From Kiloniellales bacterium (lineage in GTDB: Bacteria; Pseudomonadota; Alphaproteobacteria; Kiloniellales; JAKSDN01): 9,545 nt of DNA. Below the pieces are notes generated by a model. The model was not told the DNA's origin and ran no database searches. It saw only the letters and a program-made list of their open reading frames with translations. Positions within the stretch are counted from its first letter, which is position 1. Every line of letters begins with the position of its first letter. A program made the translations under genes and the position numbers. Shown here one piece after another: positions 1 through 5,471 of the stretch. The stretch lies in the NCBI GenBank assembly GCA_022360075.1, contig JAKSDN010000666.1, positions 1 to 9,545 of the forward strand, given 5' to 3'.

Positions 1-157
1 CCTTGAACATCGGCAGCAGGTAGTCGTAGAGGCCTGAGTTGGCCGTCGAGGTCGTGGACTGCACGATGATCGACTTGTCGCCGGCAAGGGCCATCGGCGC
101 CAGCGCGACGGCTGCGGCGAAGGCGAGACTGCTGAGCGTGAGATCGCGACGTTTCAT
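1..157 (-). CDS. tupA: Tungstate ABC transporter substrate-binding protein TupA (N-terminal part, cut by window edge)
   Basis: Periplasmic binding protein that captures tungstate and delivers it to TupB/TupC. Only about the first 52 residues are in the window. They show a signal peptide: basic start MKRRD, a hydrophobic stretch at about residues 6-21, and a likely cleavage after ALA at residue 25. The mature start reads IIVQSTTSTANSGLYDYLLP. The S/T-T-T-S-T-x-x-S-G-L pattern is the hallmark anion-binding N-terminus of the TupA family and separates it from ModA and WtpA. The twin arginine at residues 3-4 is only a weak Tat resemblance. An AGGGAG ribosome site (165-170) precedes the ATG by 7 bases. 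The gene starts 38 bases after the tupC stop, as last gene of the operon in this window. The rest lies beyond position 1. Family assignment is firm; tungstate rather than molybdate specificity is inferred from the family. Confidence 0.9.
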   Translation of the reverse strand, partial: MKRRDLTLSSLAFAAAVALAPMALAGDKSIIVQSTTSTANSGLYDYLLPMFK

Positions 158-195
158 GTTTGCGCTCCCTTGGGCACTTGTGGTTGATCGGCTGC

Positions 196-966
196 TCACA
201 GAACGATGCGGCCCTCGAGGTAGGCGCGTGCCGCCTCGCAAGCCGGGCTCGTGAAGAAGCGGTCGGCCGATGCCTGTTCGGCGAGCCGACCGCGGTGGAG
301 AAAGACGACCTCGTCGGCGAGGCGCCTGGCCTGGCCGAGATCGTGGGTGACGAAGATGATCTTGGTGCCGCGCGCCTGGGCACCGCAGACGATCTCCTCG
401 ATCATCAGGACCGAGGCGGGGTCGAGACTCGCGGTGGGCTCGTCGAGGAAGAGGACCTCGGGCTCGACGGCGAGCGCGCGGGCCAGCGCCAGGCGCTGCT
501 GCTCGCCGCCGGAGAGCAGGCGAGCCGGCTGCTTGGCCCGATCCAGCAGGCCGACATGGTCGAGGATCCCGTCGCGCCGGTCCCGCGCGACCGGGCCCTT
601 GAGGCGCAGCACGTAGTCGACGTTGGCCGCGACCGAGCGGCGCAGCAGCACCGGCTGCTGGAACACCATGGCCTGGCGCCGCCGGACCGCCTCGCCGAGC
701 GGCGCACCGCCCCAGCGGATCGCACCGGAGGTGGGTTCCAGAAGGCCGTGCAGCAGGCGCAGCAGGAGGCTCTTGCCGGCGCCGTTCGGGCCCATCACCG
801 CCGTGAAGCTTCCCGCGGCCAGGGTCAGGTCGATGCCGTCGACCAGCCGCTTGCCATCGATCTCGAGGGTCAGGCCTTCGGTCCGCAGCGGCAGGAGCGC
901 TTCGGCCGCCGGCCCCGCGGCGGCGGCTCTCGGCAAGGTCACGGCGCCGGCGGAGGGGTCAAGCAT
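196..966 (-). CDS. tupC: Tungstate ABC transporter ATP-binding protein TupC
   Basis: Cytoplasmic ATPase of 256 residues that powers tungstate import. All ABC motifs are visible in order: Walker A GPNGAGKS (59-66), Q-loop around VFQQP (101-105), signature LSGGEQQR (151-158), Walker B VLFLDEP (171-177) followed by the D-loop ASLD, and the switch histidine in THD (His208). The length is typical of import ATPases without a C-terminal regulatory TOBE domain. The first 30 residues or so are alanine-rich and look like an unconserved extension. The ATG lies inside the end of tupB: ATGCTTGA holds both the tupC start and the tupB stop, an 8-bp overlap that suggests translational coupling. The neighbouring tupA and tupB, rather than the ATPase itself, point to tungstate as substrate. 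Confidence 0.93.
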   Translation of the reverse strand: MLDPSAGAVTLPRAAAAGPAAEALLPLRTEGLTLEIDGKRLVDGIDLTLAAGSFTAVMGPNGAGKSLLLRLLHGLLEPTSGAIRWGGAPLGEAVRRRQAMVFQQPVLLRRSVAANVDYVLRLKGPVARDRRDGILDHVGLLDRAKQPARLLSGGEQQRLALARALAVEPEVLFLDEPTASLDPASVLMIEEIVCGAQARGTKIIFVTHDLGQARRLADEVVFLHRGRLAEQASADRFFTSPACEAARAYLEGRIVL

Positions 967-1666
967 AGGCGTAGCGCTGGGCGGTCAGGCGCAGGGACAT
1001 GACCAGTGCGTTCACGCCGAGCGCGATCGCCAGAAGCACGATGCCGAGCGCCAGGGCGAGCGGGAGATCGCCCTTCGAAGTCTCGAGCGCGATCGCGGTG
1101 GTCATGACCCGCGTCAGGTGGTCGATGTTGCCGCCGACGATGATCACCGCACCGACCTCGGCGACGGCCCGGCCGAAGCCGGCCAAGGCTACGGTCAGCA
1201 GCGCGTAGCGCGCGTCCCATATCAGCGTGCCGATCATGGTCTGCCTCGATACGCAAAAGGAGCGGAGCTGCTCGGCGTATTCCTTGTGCAGGTCCTCGAG
1301 CACTTGGCGGGACAGCGCCGCGATGATCGGCGTGATGAGAATCGTCTGGGCGACGATCATCGCCGTCGGGGTGTAGAGCAGGCCGAGCCAGCCGAGTGGC
1401 CCCGCCCGCGAGAAGTGCAGGTAGACGATGAGCCCCACGACCACCGGCGGCAGCCCCATCAGTGCGTTGACCACGACGAGGGCGAAGCCGCGTCCGTGGA
1501 AGCGGCTCACCGCCAGCAAGGCGCCCAAGGGAAGCCCGATCAGGCAGGCGATCGCCATGGCCGTCAGGCTCACGCGCAGCGACAGGCCGATGATCTCCAG
1601 GAGATCCGCATCGCCCCGGGCCACGAGCGCCGCCGCCAACCTGAAGGCTTCTCCGAAATCCTGCAT
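959..1666 (-). CDS. tupB: Tungstate ABC transporter permease TupB
   Basis: Inner-membrane permease of 235 residues with about five hydrophobic segments (roughly 26-53, 60-84, 97-120, 150-178 and 193-226). The EAA-type loop that docks the ATPase is seen as GFGRAVAEVGAVIIVGGN (163-180); the AEVGAVIIVGGN wording is characteristic of the tungstate/molybdate permeases. I chose the start at 1666 because the opening MQDFGEAFRLAA matches how TupB proteins usually begin and because a strong GAGGGA ribosome site stands 5 bases before it. An in-frame ATG at 1726 would add 20 residues without hydrophobic or conserved character and has a poor ribosome site. The gene follows the MarR-type gene by 62 bases and overlaps tupC by 8. 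Its ribosome site sits in one arm of an inverted repeat (1670-1715). Confidence 0.92.
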   Translation of the reverse strand: MQDFGEAFRLAAALVARGDADLLEIIGLSLRVSLTAMAIACLIGLPLGALLAVSRFHGRGFALVVVNALMGLPPVVVGLIVYLHFSRAGPLGWLGLLYTPTAMIVAQTILITPIIAALSRQVLEDLHKEYAEQLRSFCVSRQTMIGTLIWDARYALLTVALAGFGRAVAEVGAVIIVGGNIDHLTRVMTTAIALETSKGDLPLALALGIVLLAIALGVNALVMSLRLTAQRYAYA

Positions 1667-1669
1667 AAT

Positions 1670-1715
1670 TTCCCTCGATCGCAGAATAATGTCAGGATTC
1701 CGCGTTCCGAGGGAA
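1670..1715 (-). promoter_or_regulatory. Inverted repeat over the tupB ribosome binding site
   Basis: TTCCCTCG (1670-1677) and CGAGGGAA (1708-1715) are perfect 8-base inverted arms separated by 30 bases. On the minus-strand transcript the 3' arm is the tupB Shine-Dalgarno sequence itself, so a folded leader would mask it. An 8-bp match over this distance can occur by chance, so a translational switch is only a hypothesis; a protein-binding dyad is the other possibility. Confidence 0.35.
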
Positions 1716-1728
1716 TTCGCAAGCATTC

Positions 1729-2061
1729 TCAGGCCGGAGGCGCGACGGTCCTGGCCAGGAGGCCGGCGAGACGGCGGGCCTCCGCGTCCGAGAGCTTCGC
1801 CCCCACCTGCGCCTCAATGGCCCCAGCGTAGACCGGCCACATCTCGCGAAGCAGGGCCCGCCCCGCGCCCGTCAGCGTCCGGATGCGCCCGCGCGCGTCG
1901 TCCGGATCGACGGCTCTTTCGAGATAGCCGGCCGTCTCCAAGCGCTCGACCAGCCGCGAAACGTTGTACTGAGGCAGCAGCATCCGCGCCTCGAACTCGA
2001 CCGCGCGCAGGCCGGCCACCGTAAGCGCTTGGAGAGCTTCTTGTGGAACCGCGGGTCTCAC
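1729..2061 (-). CDS. MarR-family winged-helix regulator, short at the N-terminus
   Basis: DNA-binding protein of 110 residues from a GTG start. It shows the MarR core: a recognition-helix region MLLPQYNVSRLVERLE (about 27-42), then the wing with ERAVDPDDARGRIRTLT (48-64) including the D-D-x-R-x-R pattern, then AGRALL and a C-terminal dimerisation helix (about 72-105). MarR proteins are usually 140-160 residues. Here roughly 40 N-terminal residues forming the first dimerisation helices are missing, there is no clear ribosome site before the GTG, and no ATG lies in frame upstream before a stop inside the repeat at about 2150. The gene may therefore be a decayed remnant, or a start further up may be non-canonical. 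It heads the tup operon, so control of tungstate uptake is a natural guess but not shown. Confidence 0.7.
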   Translation of the reverse strand: MRPAVPQEALQALTVAGLRAVEFEARMLLPQYNVSRLVERLETAGYLERAVDPDDARGRIRTLTGAGRALLREMWPVYAGAIEAQVGAKLSDAEARRLAGLLARTVAPPA

Positions 2062-2149
2062 CTGTCGGGATTGATGCGGGCTGCCGCATAAAGCCCAGGT
2101 CGAAAAGCAAAGTTCAGTGTTCTGGAGTCTCGCCCCTGCCCTCCCCGCG

Positions 2150-2255
2150 TGTCATTGCCGGGCGGGCGAAGCCCGAGCGCTTCGCGCTCCCGGCAATCCA
2201 TCGAGGTCCGAGACTCGGACCCGAATGGACCCTCGGGTCAAGCCCGAGGGTGACA
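2150..2255. repeat. Palindromic intergenic repeat element
   Basis: A compact run of nested dyads. ATTGCCGGG (2154-2162) pairs with CCCGGCAAT (2189-2197), and inside it GCGAAGC (2166-2172) pairs with GCTTCGC (2179-2185), together giving a nearly continuous stem of about 19 pairs. Next come GTCCGAG-a-CTCGGAC (2206-2220) and a perfect 9-bp hairpin ACCCTCGGG/CCCGAGGGT with loop TCAAG (2229-2251). The whole is bounded by TGTCA (2150-2154) and TGACA (2251-2255). This layout resembles the REP-like elements scattered between genes in many high-GC alphaproteobacteria; that recognition is from memory. The stretch 2062-2344 contains no gene I can support, only this element and flanking unassigned sequence. 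Confidence 0.75.
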
Positions 2256-2344
2256 GCGTATGGGGGAACCTGATCCGACGGTTCGAAGAAAAGCGCATCG
2301 CATCACAGGGCTTCGAAGCGACCACCTAACAGAAAGGTCGAACT

Positions 2345-2560
2345 ATGAAGCCGATGGCCATCCCGACCATCACTGGCGCCTTCCTCCGAGGCAGCCTCCC
2401 AGTACATGCCGAGCCGACCGAGTTCATCCTCGACAATAGCCAAGAGTCTACCACCTTCGAGGTCAGCCACGCCGGCTTCTCCCCGCTGCGCGGTCGCTTT
2501 CTGGAGGGGGCGCCGCCTTCCTGTTCGACGATGCCAAGCTCACCTCGAGAGGATGGATTG
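2345..2560 (+). pseudogene. YceI-family protein, 5' remnant, frameshifted and truncated
   Basis: The reading frame from ATG 2345 (AGAAAGG ribosome site 7 bases before it) opens with a degraded signal-peptide-like stretch ending near VHAEP. It then reads EFILDNSQESTTFEVSHAGF followed by SPLRGRF, which matches the beginning of YceI lipid-binding lipocalin-like periplasmic proteins (pattern: LD..hS.v.FeVsH.GfS.vrGrF). After FLEG the YceI pattern continues in another frame as GAAFLFDDAKL. One extra G in the G-run at about 2505-2509 would restore a single frame, so a one-base deletion (or a sequencing error) is indicated. Homology ends near 2560 after about 70 of the usual 170-190 residues, where the 3' end of the flagellin gene begins on the other strand. 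The C-terminal two thirds are absent, so this is a relic whatever the frameshift's origin. Confidence 0.7.
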
Positions 2561-2563
2561 GAA

Positions 2564-5011
2564 CTAGCCCAGCAGCCGTAGGACGAGCTGGGCCTGCTGG
2601 TTGCTCTGCGCCACCATCGCGACGCCGGCCTGGGTGAGGATCTGCAGGCTGGTGAACTGCGTCATCTCCGCGGCGATGTCGAGGTCGATGAGCTGGCTGC
2701 GCGCGTTCTCGGTGTTCTCGAACACGGTCGAGAGATTGTTGATCGCGATCTCCAACCGGTTCTGCGAGGCGCCGATGCTGGCGCGCACGGAGACCAGCTC
2801 TTCCAGCGCGGCGTCGATCGCCAGGCTCGCCTTGTCCGCCTCGGCGGCGCTGGAGATGACCACGCTGTCGAGGCCCAGGCTGTTGCGCGTCAGCGAGCCG
2901 ACGTTCACGGCGAGCTCGTCCTGGGTGGCGATTCCCGAGCCGATCTTGAAATTGAAGTTCCGCTTGGCGATACCGACCTCGCCCTCGTAGGCCTGGGTGA
3001 AGTCGAGCAGGTCGCGGTCGAGCGAGACGGTCTGCTCGCTCGCCACGTTGAGCGAGCCTGAGACGGCAGAGTTGTTGCCGATCGCCACCGACATCGACAG
3101 GAAAGGCGCCGTCGCGCGATCGAGGTCCATCAGGCCTTGGCCGAAGGTCGAGTCGACGCCCGCCGTGCCCAGGTCGGTCGCCGTGGAGAACAGCATGTCC
3201 GCGATCTCCGTGCCCGATAGCTGAGGCGCCGCCTCCTTCATCAGAGCCACCGCGCCCGCGACCATGGGCGCGGCCATCGAGGTGCCGCTGTTCAGGCCCG
3301 TGCTGCCGTCGTTGGTCGTCGAGAGGATGCCGACGCCCGGGGCGGAGAGAGTGAACTGCTGGGTGACGCCGGCCTTGTTGGAGAAGCTCGCCAGCGCATC
3401 GTTGTCGTCGGTCGCGACGACGGCGATCAGCATGCCCTTGGCGTCGGCCGAGACCGCGAAGTTGGCCGGGAAACCGGCCTCGTCGAGCGAATCGTTGCCG
3501 GCCGCCGCCACCACCACGATACCTGCGTTGACCGCGCGGGTGATGGCATTCTGCAAGGCCGTATGGGTCACGAAGCCGGGCGTCCCCAGGCTCAGATTGA
3601 TCACGTCCGCGCGGTTGGCGATGGCCAGATCGACCGCATCGGCCACGTTGTTGAAGTCCACGCCGCCGCCGCCCTCGGCCACGTTGACCGCGATCAGATC
3701 GGCGTTGTAGGCGACGCCGTGCGTGCCGATGCCGTTCTTGGCGGCGGCAACGATGCCGGCGACATGGGTGCCGTGGCCCTGGTCGGGGCTGACCGTGTCG
3801 TCGTTGCCGTTGCCGCTGGTCGGCGTCGTGAACTGCAGCAGGGTCGTGCCGCCGGAGGTGATCGCGCCCGCGCTCATGTCGGTGGTCAGGCCGATCTGCA
3901 CGGTCTTGGTGCCGTTGTTCTCGGTCAGGGTGAATTGCCGGACCTGGCTGGCGCCGCCGGTGTTGAGATTGACGGTCGCCTTGTAGGCGACGCCGCCCAG
4001 GGTCAGCGTCACGGCCGCGGCATCGGCGGTCCCGGTGATGTTGATCTGCGGGACATAGCCCGACTCGAAGAAGTCCACGCCCTCGCCGATCGAAACCAGC
4101 GAGACGTTGGTGACGTCGCCGCCGCCGCCCGAGGCGAAGACTCCCGCGCCGATCGTCGCGGACAGGCCATCCACGGTGTCGTCGACGAGATCGACGGCCA
4201 AGGTCAGGTTGTCCAGGAAATCGACATGGTCGATGTCGATACCGGTATCGACGACGGCGACGGTCACGCCCTGGCCGGTGTAGCCGCGCGCATAGGCCGC
4301 AGAGGCGTTGATGTTGTCGAGCGCGGTCGAGGCGAGGTACTCGGTGGTGTGGAAGCTTGCCGGATCGAGCTCGCCGGCAATGGTGCCGATCGTCTTGCCC
4401 GTGCTGTCGGCGACCGAGACGACCAGTTGGTCGGTCGTTGCCGTGCCGCCCAGGTGCGTATAGGTCACGCGGCCCGTGTTGACGTCCTCTTGGGTGAAGC
4501 TGTCGCCCAGGTTGAGGAAAGTTTCGTTCAGCTTGAGCTGGCCGCTCGTTGTCTCGCTGCGGATCGTGTAGACGATGCCGGTTTCGGTGTCGCCCTGCAG
4601 CAGTGAGCGTCCGTTGAAGGTGGTGTCCTTGGCGATGCGGTCGAGCTCGTTGCTTAGGGCCTGGAACTCGGTGTCCAGCATGGCCCGCTCGCGGTCGGCA
4701 AGCTGGTCGGAGCCGGCCTGGACCGCCAGGCTCTTCATGCGCAGCAGGATGGAGTCGATCTGGGAGGCGGCGCCGTCGGCGATCTGCAGCATGGAGGCCG
4801 CTTGATTGGCATTGACCGCGGCCTGGCTGAGCGAGGCGACCTCTGCCGTGAGACGCGAGCCGATCGAGAGCGCCGCCGCATCGTCGCGCGCGGCGATCAC
4901 GCGCGTGCCGGAAGACAGCTTCGCCACCGATCGCGAGACCTGGTCGCTGCTGCCCGACAAAAGCCGATTGGCCACCGCCGCGCTGGCGTTATGGATGATC
5001 GACAAGCTCAC
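2564..5011 (-). CDS. Flagellin with embedded subtilisin-type (S8) serine protease
   Basis: An 815-residue chimera. Residues 1-140 are a canonical flagellin D0/D1 N-terminus, with VAKLSSGTRVIAARDDAAAL at 29-48, NANQAASMLQIADGA at 67-81, and TTFNGRSLLQG at 130-140. Residues 145-207 resemble a CSPG/cadherin-like adhesin repeat (FTQEDVNTGRVTYTH at 172-186). Residues 220-635 form an S8 peptidase with catalytic Asp255 in VAVVDTGID, His413 in GHGTHVAG, oxyanion Asn506 in AAAGND and Ser578 in SGTSMAAP. Residues 270-405 are an unusual beta-rich insert between Asp and His. From about 685 the flagellin fold resumes (NFNFKIGSG), and 727-815 is a full D1/D0 C-terminus (RASIGASQNRLEIAINNLS, then a typical QAQLVLRLLG end). 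The start is GTG with a weak AGGTAG site. No Sec signal and no I9-type propeptide are seen. Flagellins leave by the flagellar export apparatus and polymerise; here the protease would be displayed on the filament surface. No flagellar genes adjoin it, suggesting an accessory flagellin. It is convergent with the YceI relic and divergent from the exporter operon. Confidence 0.95.
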   Translation of the reverse strand: MSLSIIHNASAAVANRLLSGSSDQVSRSVAKLSSGTRVIAARDDAAALSIGSRLTAEVASLSQAAVNANQAASMLQIADGAASQIDSILLRMKSLAVQAGSDQLADRERAMLDTEFQALSNELDRIAKDTTFNGRSLLQGDTETGIVYTIRSETTSGQLKLNETFLNLGDSFTQEDVNTGRVTYTHLGGTATTDQLVVSVADSTGKTIGTIAGELDPASFHTTEYLASTALDNINASAAYARGYTGQGVTVAVVDTGIDIDHVDFLDNLTLAVDLVDDTVDGLSATIGAGVFASGGGGDVTNVSLVSIGEGVDFFESGYVPQINITGTADAAAVTLTLGGVAYKATVNLNTGGASQVRQFTLTENNGTKTVQIGLTTDMSAGAITSGGTTLLQFTTPTSGNGNDDTVSPDQGHGTHVAGIVAAAKNGIGTHGVAYNADLIAVNVAEGGGGVDFNNVADAVDLAIANRADVINLSLGTPGFVTHTALQNAITRAVNAGIVVVAAAGNDSLDEAGFPANFAVSADAKGMLIAVVATDDNDALASFSNKAGVTQQFTLSAPGVGILSTTNDGSTGLNSGTSMAAPMVAGAVALMKEAAPQLSGTEIADMLFSTATDLGTAGVDSTFGQGLMDLDRATAPFLSMSVAIGNNSAVSGSLNVASEQTVSLDRDLLDFTQAYEGEVGIAKRNFNFKIGSGIATQDELAVNVGSLTRNSLGLDSVVISSAAEADKASLAIDAALEELVSVRASIGASQNRLEIAINNLSTVFENTENARSQLIDLDIAAEMTQFTSLQILTQAGVAMVAQSNQQAQLVLRLLG

Positions 5012-5181
5012 GTCTACTACCTGTAGCCGATTTCAAAGGCGGACTAAGACCGCCCAGGTCATCCTGACCTCATTCCTCGGTCGCCGGACAAAGCCCTTTC
5101 ATCCGGAGACCAGTGTCCGAGTAAAACACTCACCCGTGAACGGCTGGTTAATGGCGATACCTCGCGCCGCCGGCCGACGGC

Positions 5182-5213
5182 GACGGCCTTCTCCTCAGAC
5201 GGCCTTCTCCTCA
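5182..5213. repeat. 16-bp perfect tandem duplication
   Basis: GACGGCCTTCTCCTCA occurs twice back to back (5182-5197 and 5198-5213) with no mismatch. It lies 170 bases upstream of the protease-flagellin start and 11 bases from the first palindrome. It looks like a recent slippage duplication; it could alter spacing in the control region. Confidence 0.9.
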
Positions 5214-5223
5214 AGTGCCGAGG

Positions 5224-5236
5224 TTAATGCGATTAA
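5224..5236. promoter_or_regulatory. Putative operator palindrome, copy 1
   Basis: TTAATGCGATTAA is a 13-bp palindrome (arms TTAAT/ATTAA around GCG). It shares the 11-base core TAATGCGATTA with the second site 102 bp away. It is not the CtrA pattern, whose TTAA half-sites are 7 rather than 5 bases apart. The cognate regulator is unknown to me. Confidence 0.6.
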
Positions 5237-5325
5237 GGTCAGCAGTGCCGTCCGAGGCGACAACGCCGCGACCTGGACAAGGCCAAGTGTTTCGGTCTCT
5301 TTAATAAAATTCGAAGCATCTTGCT

Positions 5326-5338
5326 CTAATCGCATTAG
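5326..5338. promoter_or_regulatory. Putative operator palindrome, copy 2
   Basis: CTAATCGCATTAG, extending to 6-base arms TCTAAT/ATTAGA (5325-5339). Read on the minus strand it is CTAATGCGATTAG, identical to copy 1 in the central 11 bases. The centre-to-centre distance of 102 bp is close to a whole number of helical turns, which would let two bound dimers face the same side and loop the DNA between them. It lies 133 bases before the exporter ATG. Confidence 0.6.
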
Positions 5339-5471
5339 ACTGTGCCCCGCCGAAGAAGCGACACCGCACAACGCGAGGGCGACCAACTCCAAGGGCGACC
5401 TTGACCGACCAAGTCCGACGGATCTTGAAACGGCAGGCCGCGCATCCAATCTCGCAGCGGAAACAGGGTCT

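Larger units (their letters stand above)
5012..5471. other. Divergent control region between protease-flagellin and type I secretion operon
   Basis: These 460 bases hold no gene I can support; long open frames across it are GC-driven extensions of the neighbours. It contains a 16-bp tandem duplication (5182-5213), two matching palindromes (5224-5236 and 5326-5338), and between them the AT-richest patch of the region, TTTAATAAAATTCGAA (5300-5315), the likeliest place for a promoter. I could not identify a convincing sigma-70, sigma-28 or sigma-54 box for either direction. A weaker dyad AGTGT/ACACT lies around 5112-5130. Confidence 0.6.

Noticed and set aside
1667..1726. Upstream ATG at 1726 as tupB start
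   Set aside because: Adds 20 unconserved residues with a poor ribosome site, whereas 1666 has a strong one and gives the usual TupB N-terminus.
2229..2251. Perfect 9-bp hairpin as an intrinsic terminator
   Set aside because: No T-run follows on either strand and it is an integral part of a larger palindromic repeat.
2282..2317. Two TTCGAAG direct repeats before the YceI relic
   Set aside because: Seven bases over a 29-base distance is within chance expectation and fits no known site here.
3563..4606. Open plus-strand frame of about 347 codons opposite the protease-flagellin
   Set aside because: Low-complexity antisense translation without recognisable motifs; the minus strand carries an intact flagellin/subtilase protein.
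2564..5011. Classification as a known flagellinolysin (metalloprotease flagellin)
   Set aside because: No HExxH zinc motif is present; the protease motifs are those of serine family S8.
5012..5160. Sigma-28 or sigma-54 promoter for the flagellin gene
   Set aside because: No adequate match to TAAA-N15-GCCGATAA or to TGGCAC-N5-TTGCW could be found upstream of the GTG; best candidates match in only a few positions.
5224..5236. CtrA binding site
   Set aside because: The TTAA half-sites are separated by 5 rather than 7 bases, and the second copy does not have TTAA half-sites.
4806..5471. Extension of the exporter reading frame far upstream of 5472
   Set aside because: It would run through the control region and into the opposite-strand flagellin N-terminus, and the translated extension is not protein-like; ATG 5472 is the sensible start.
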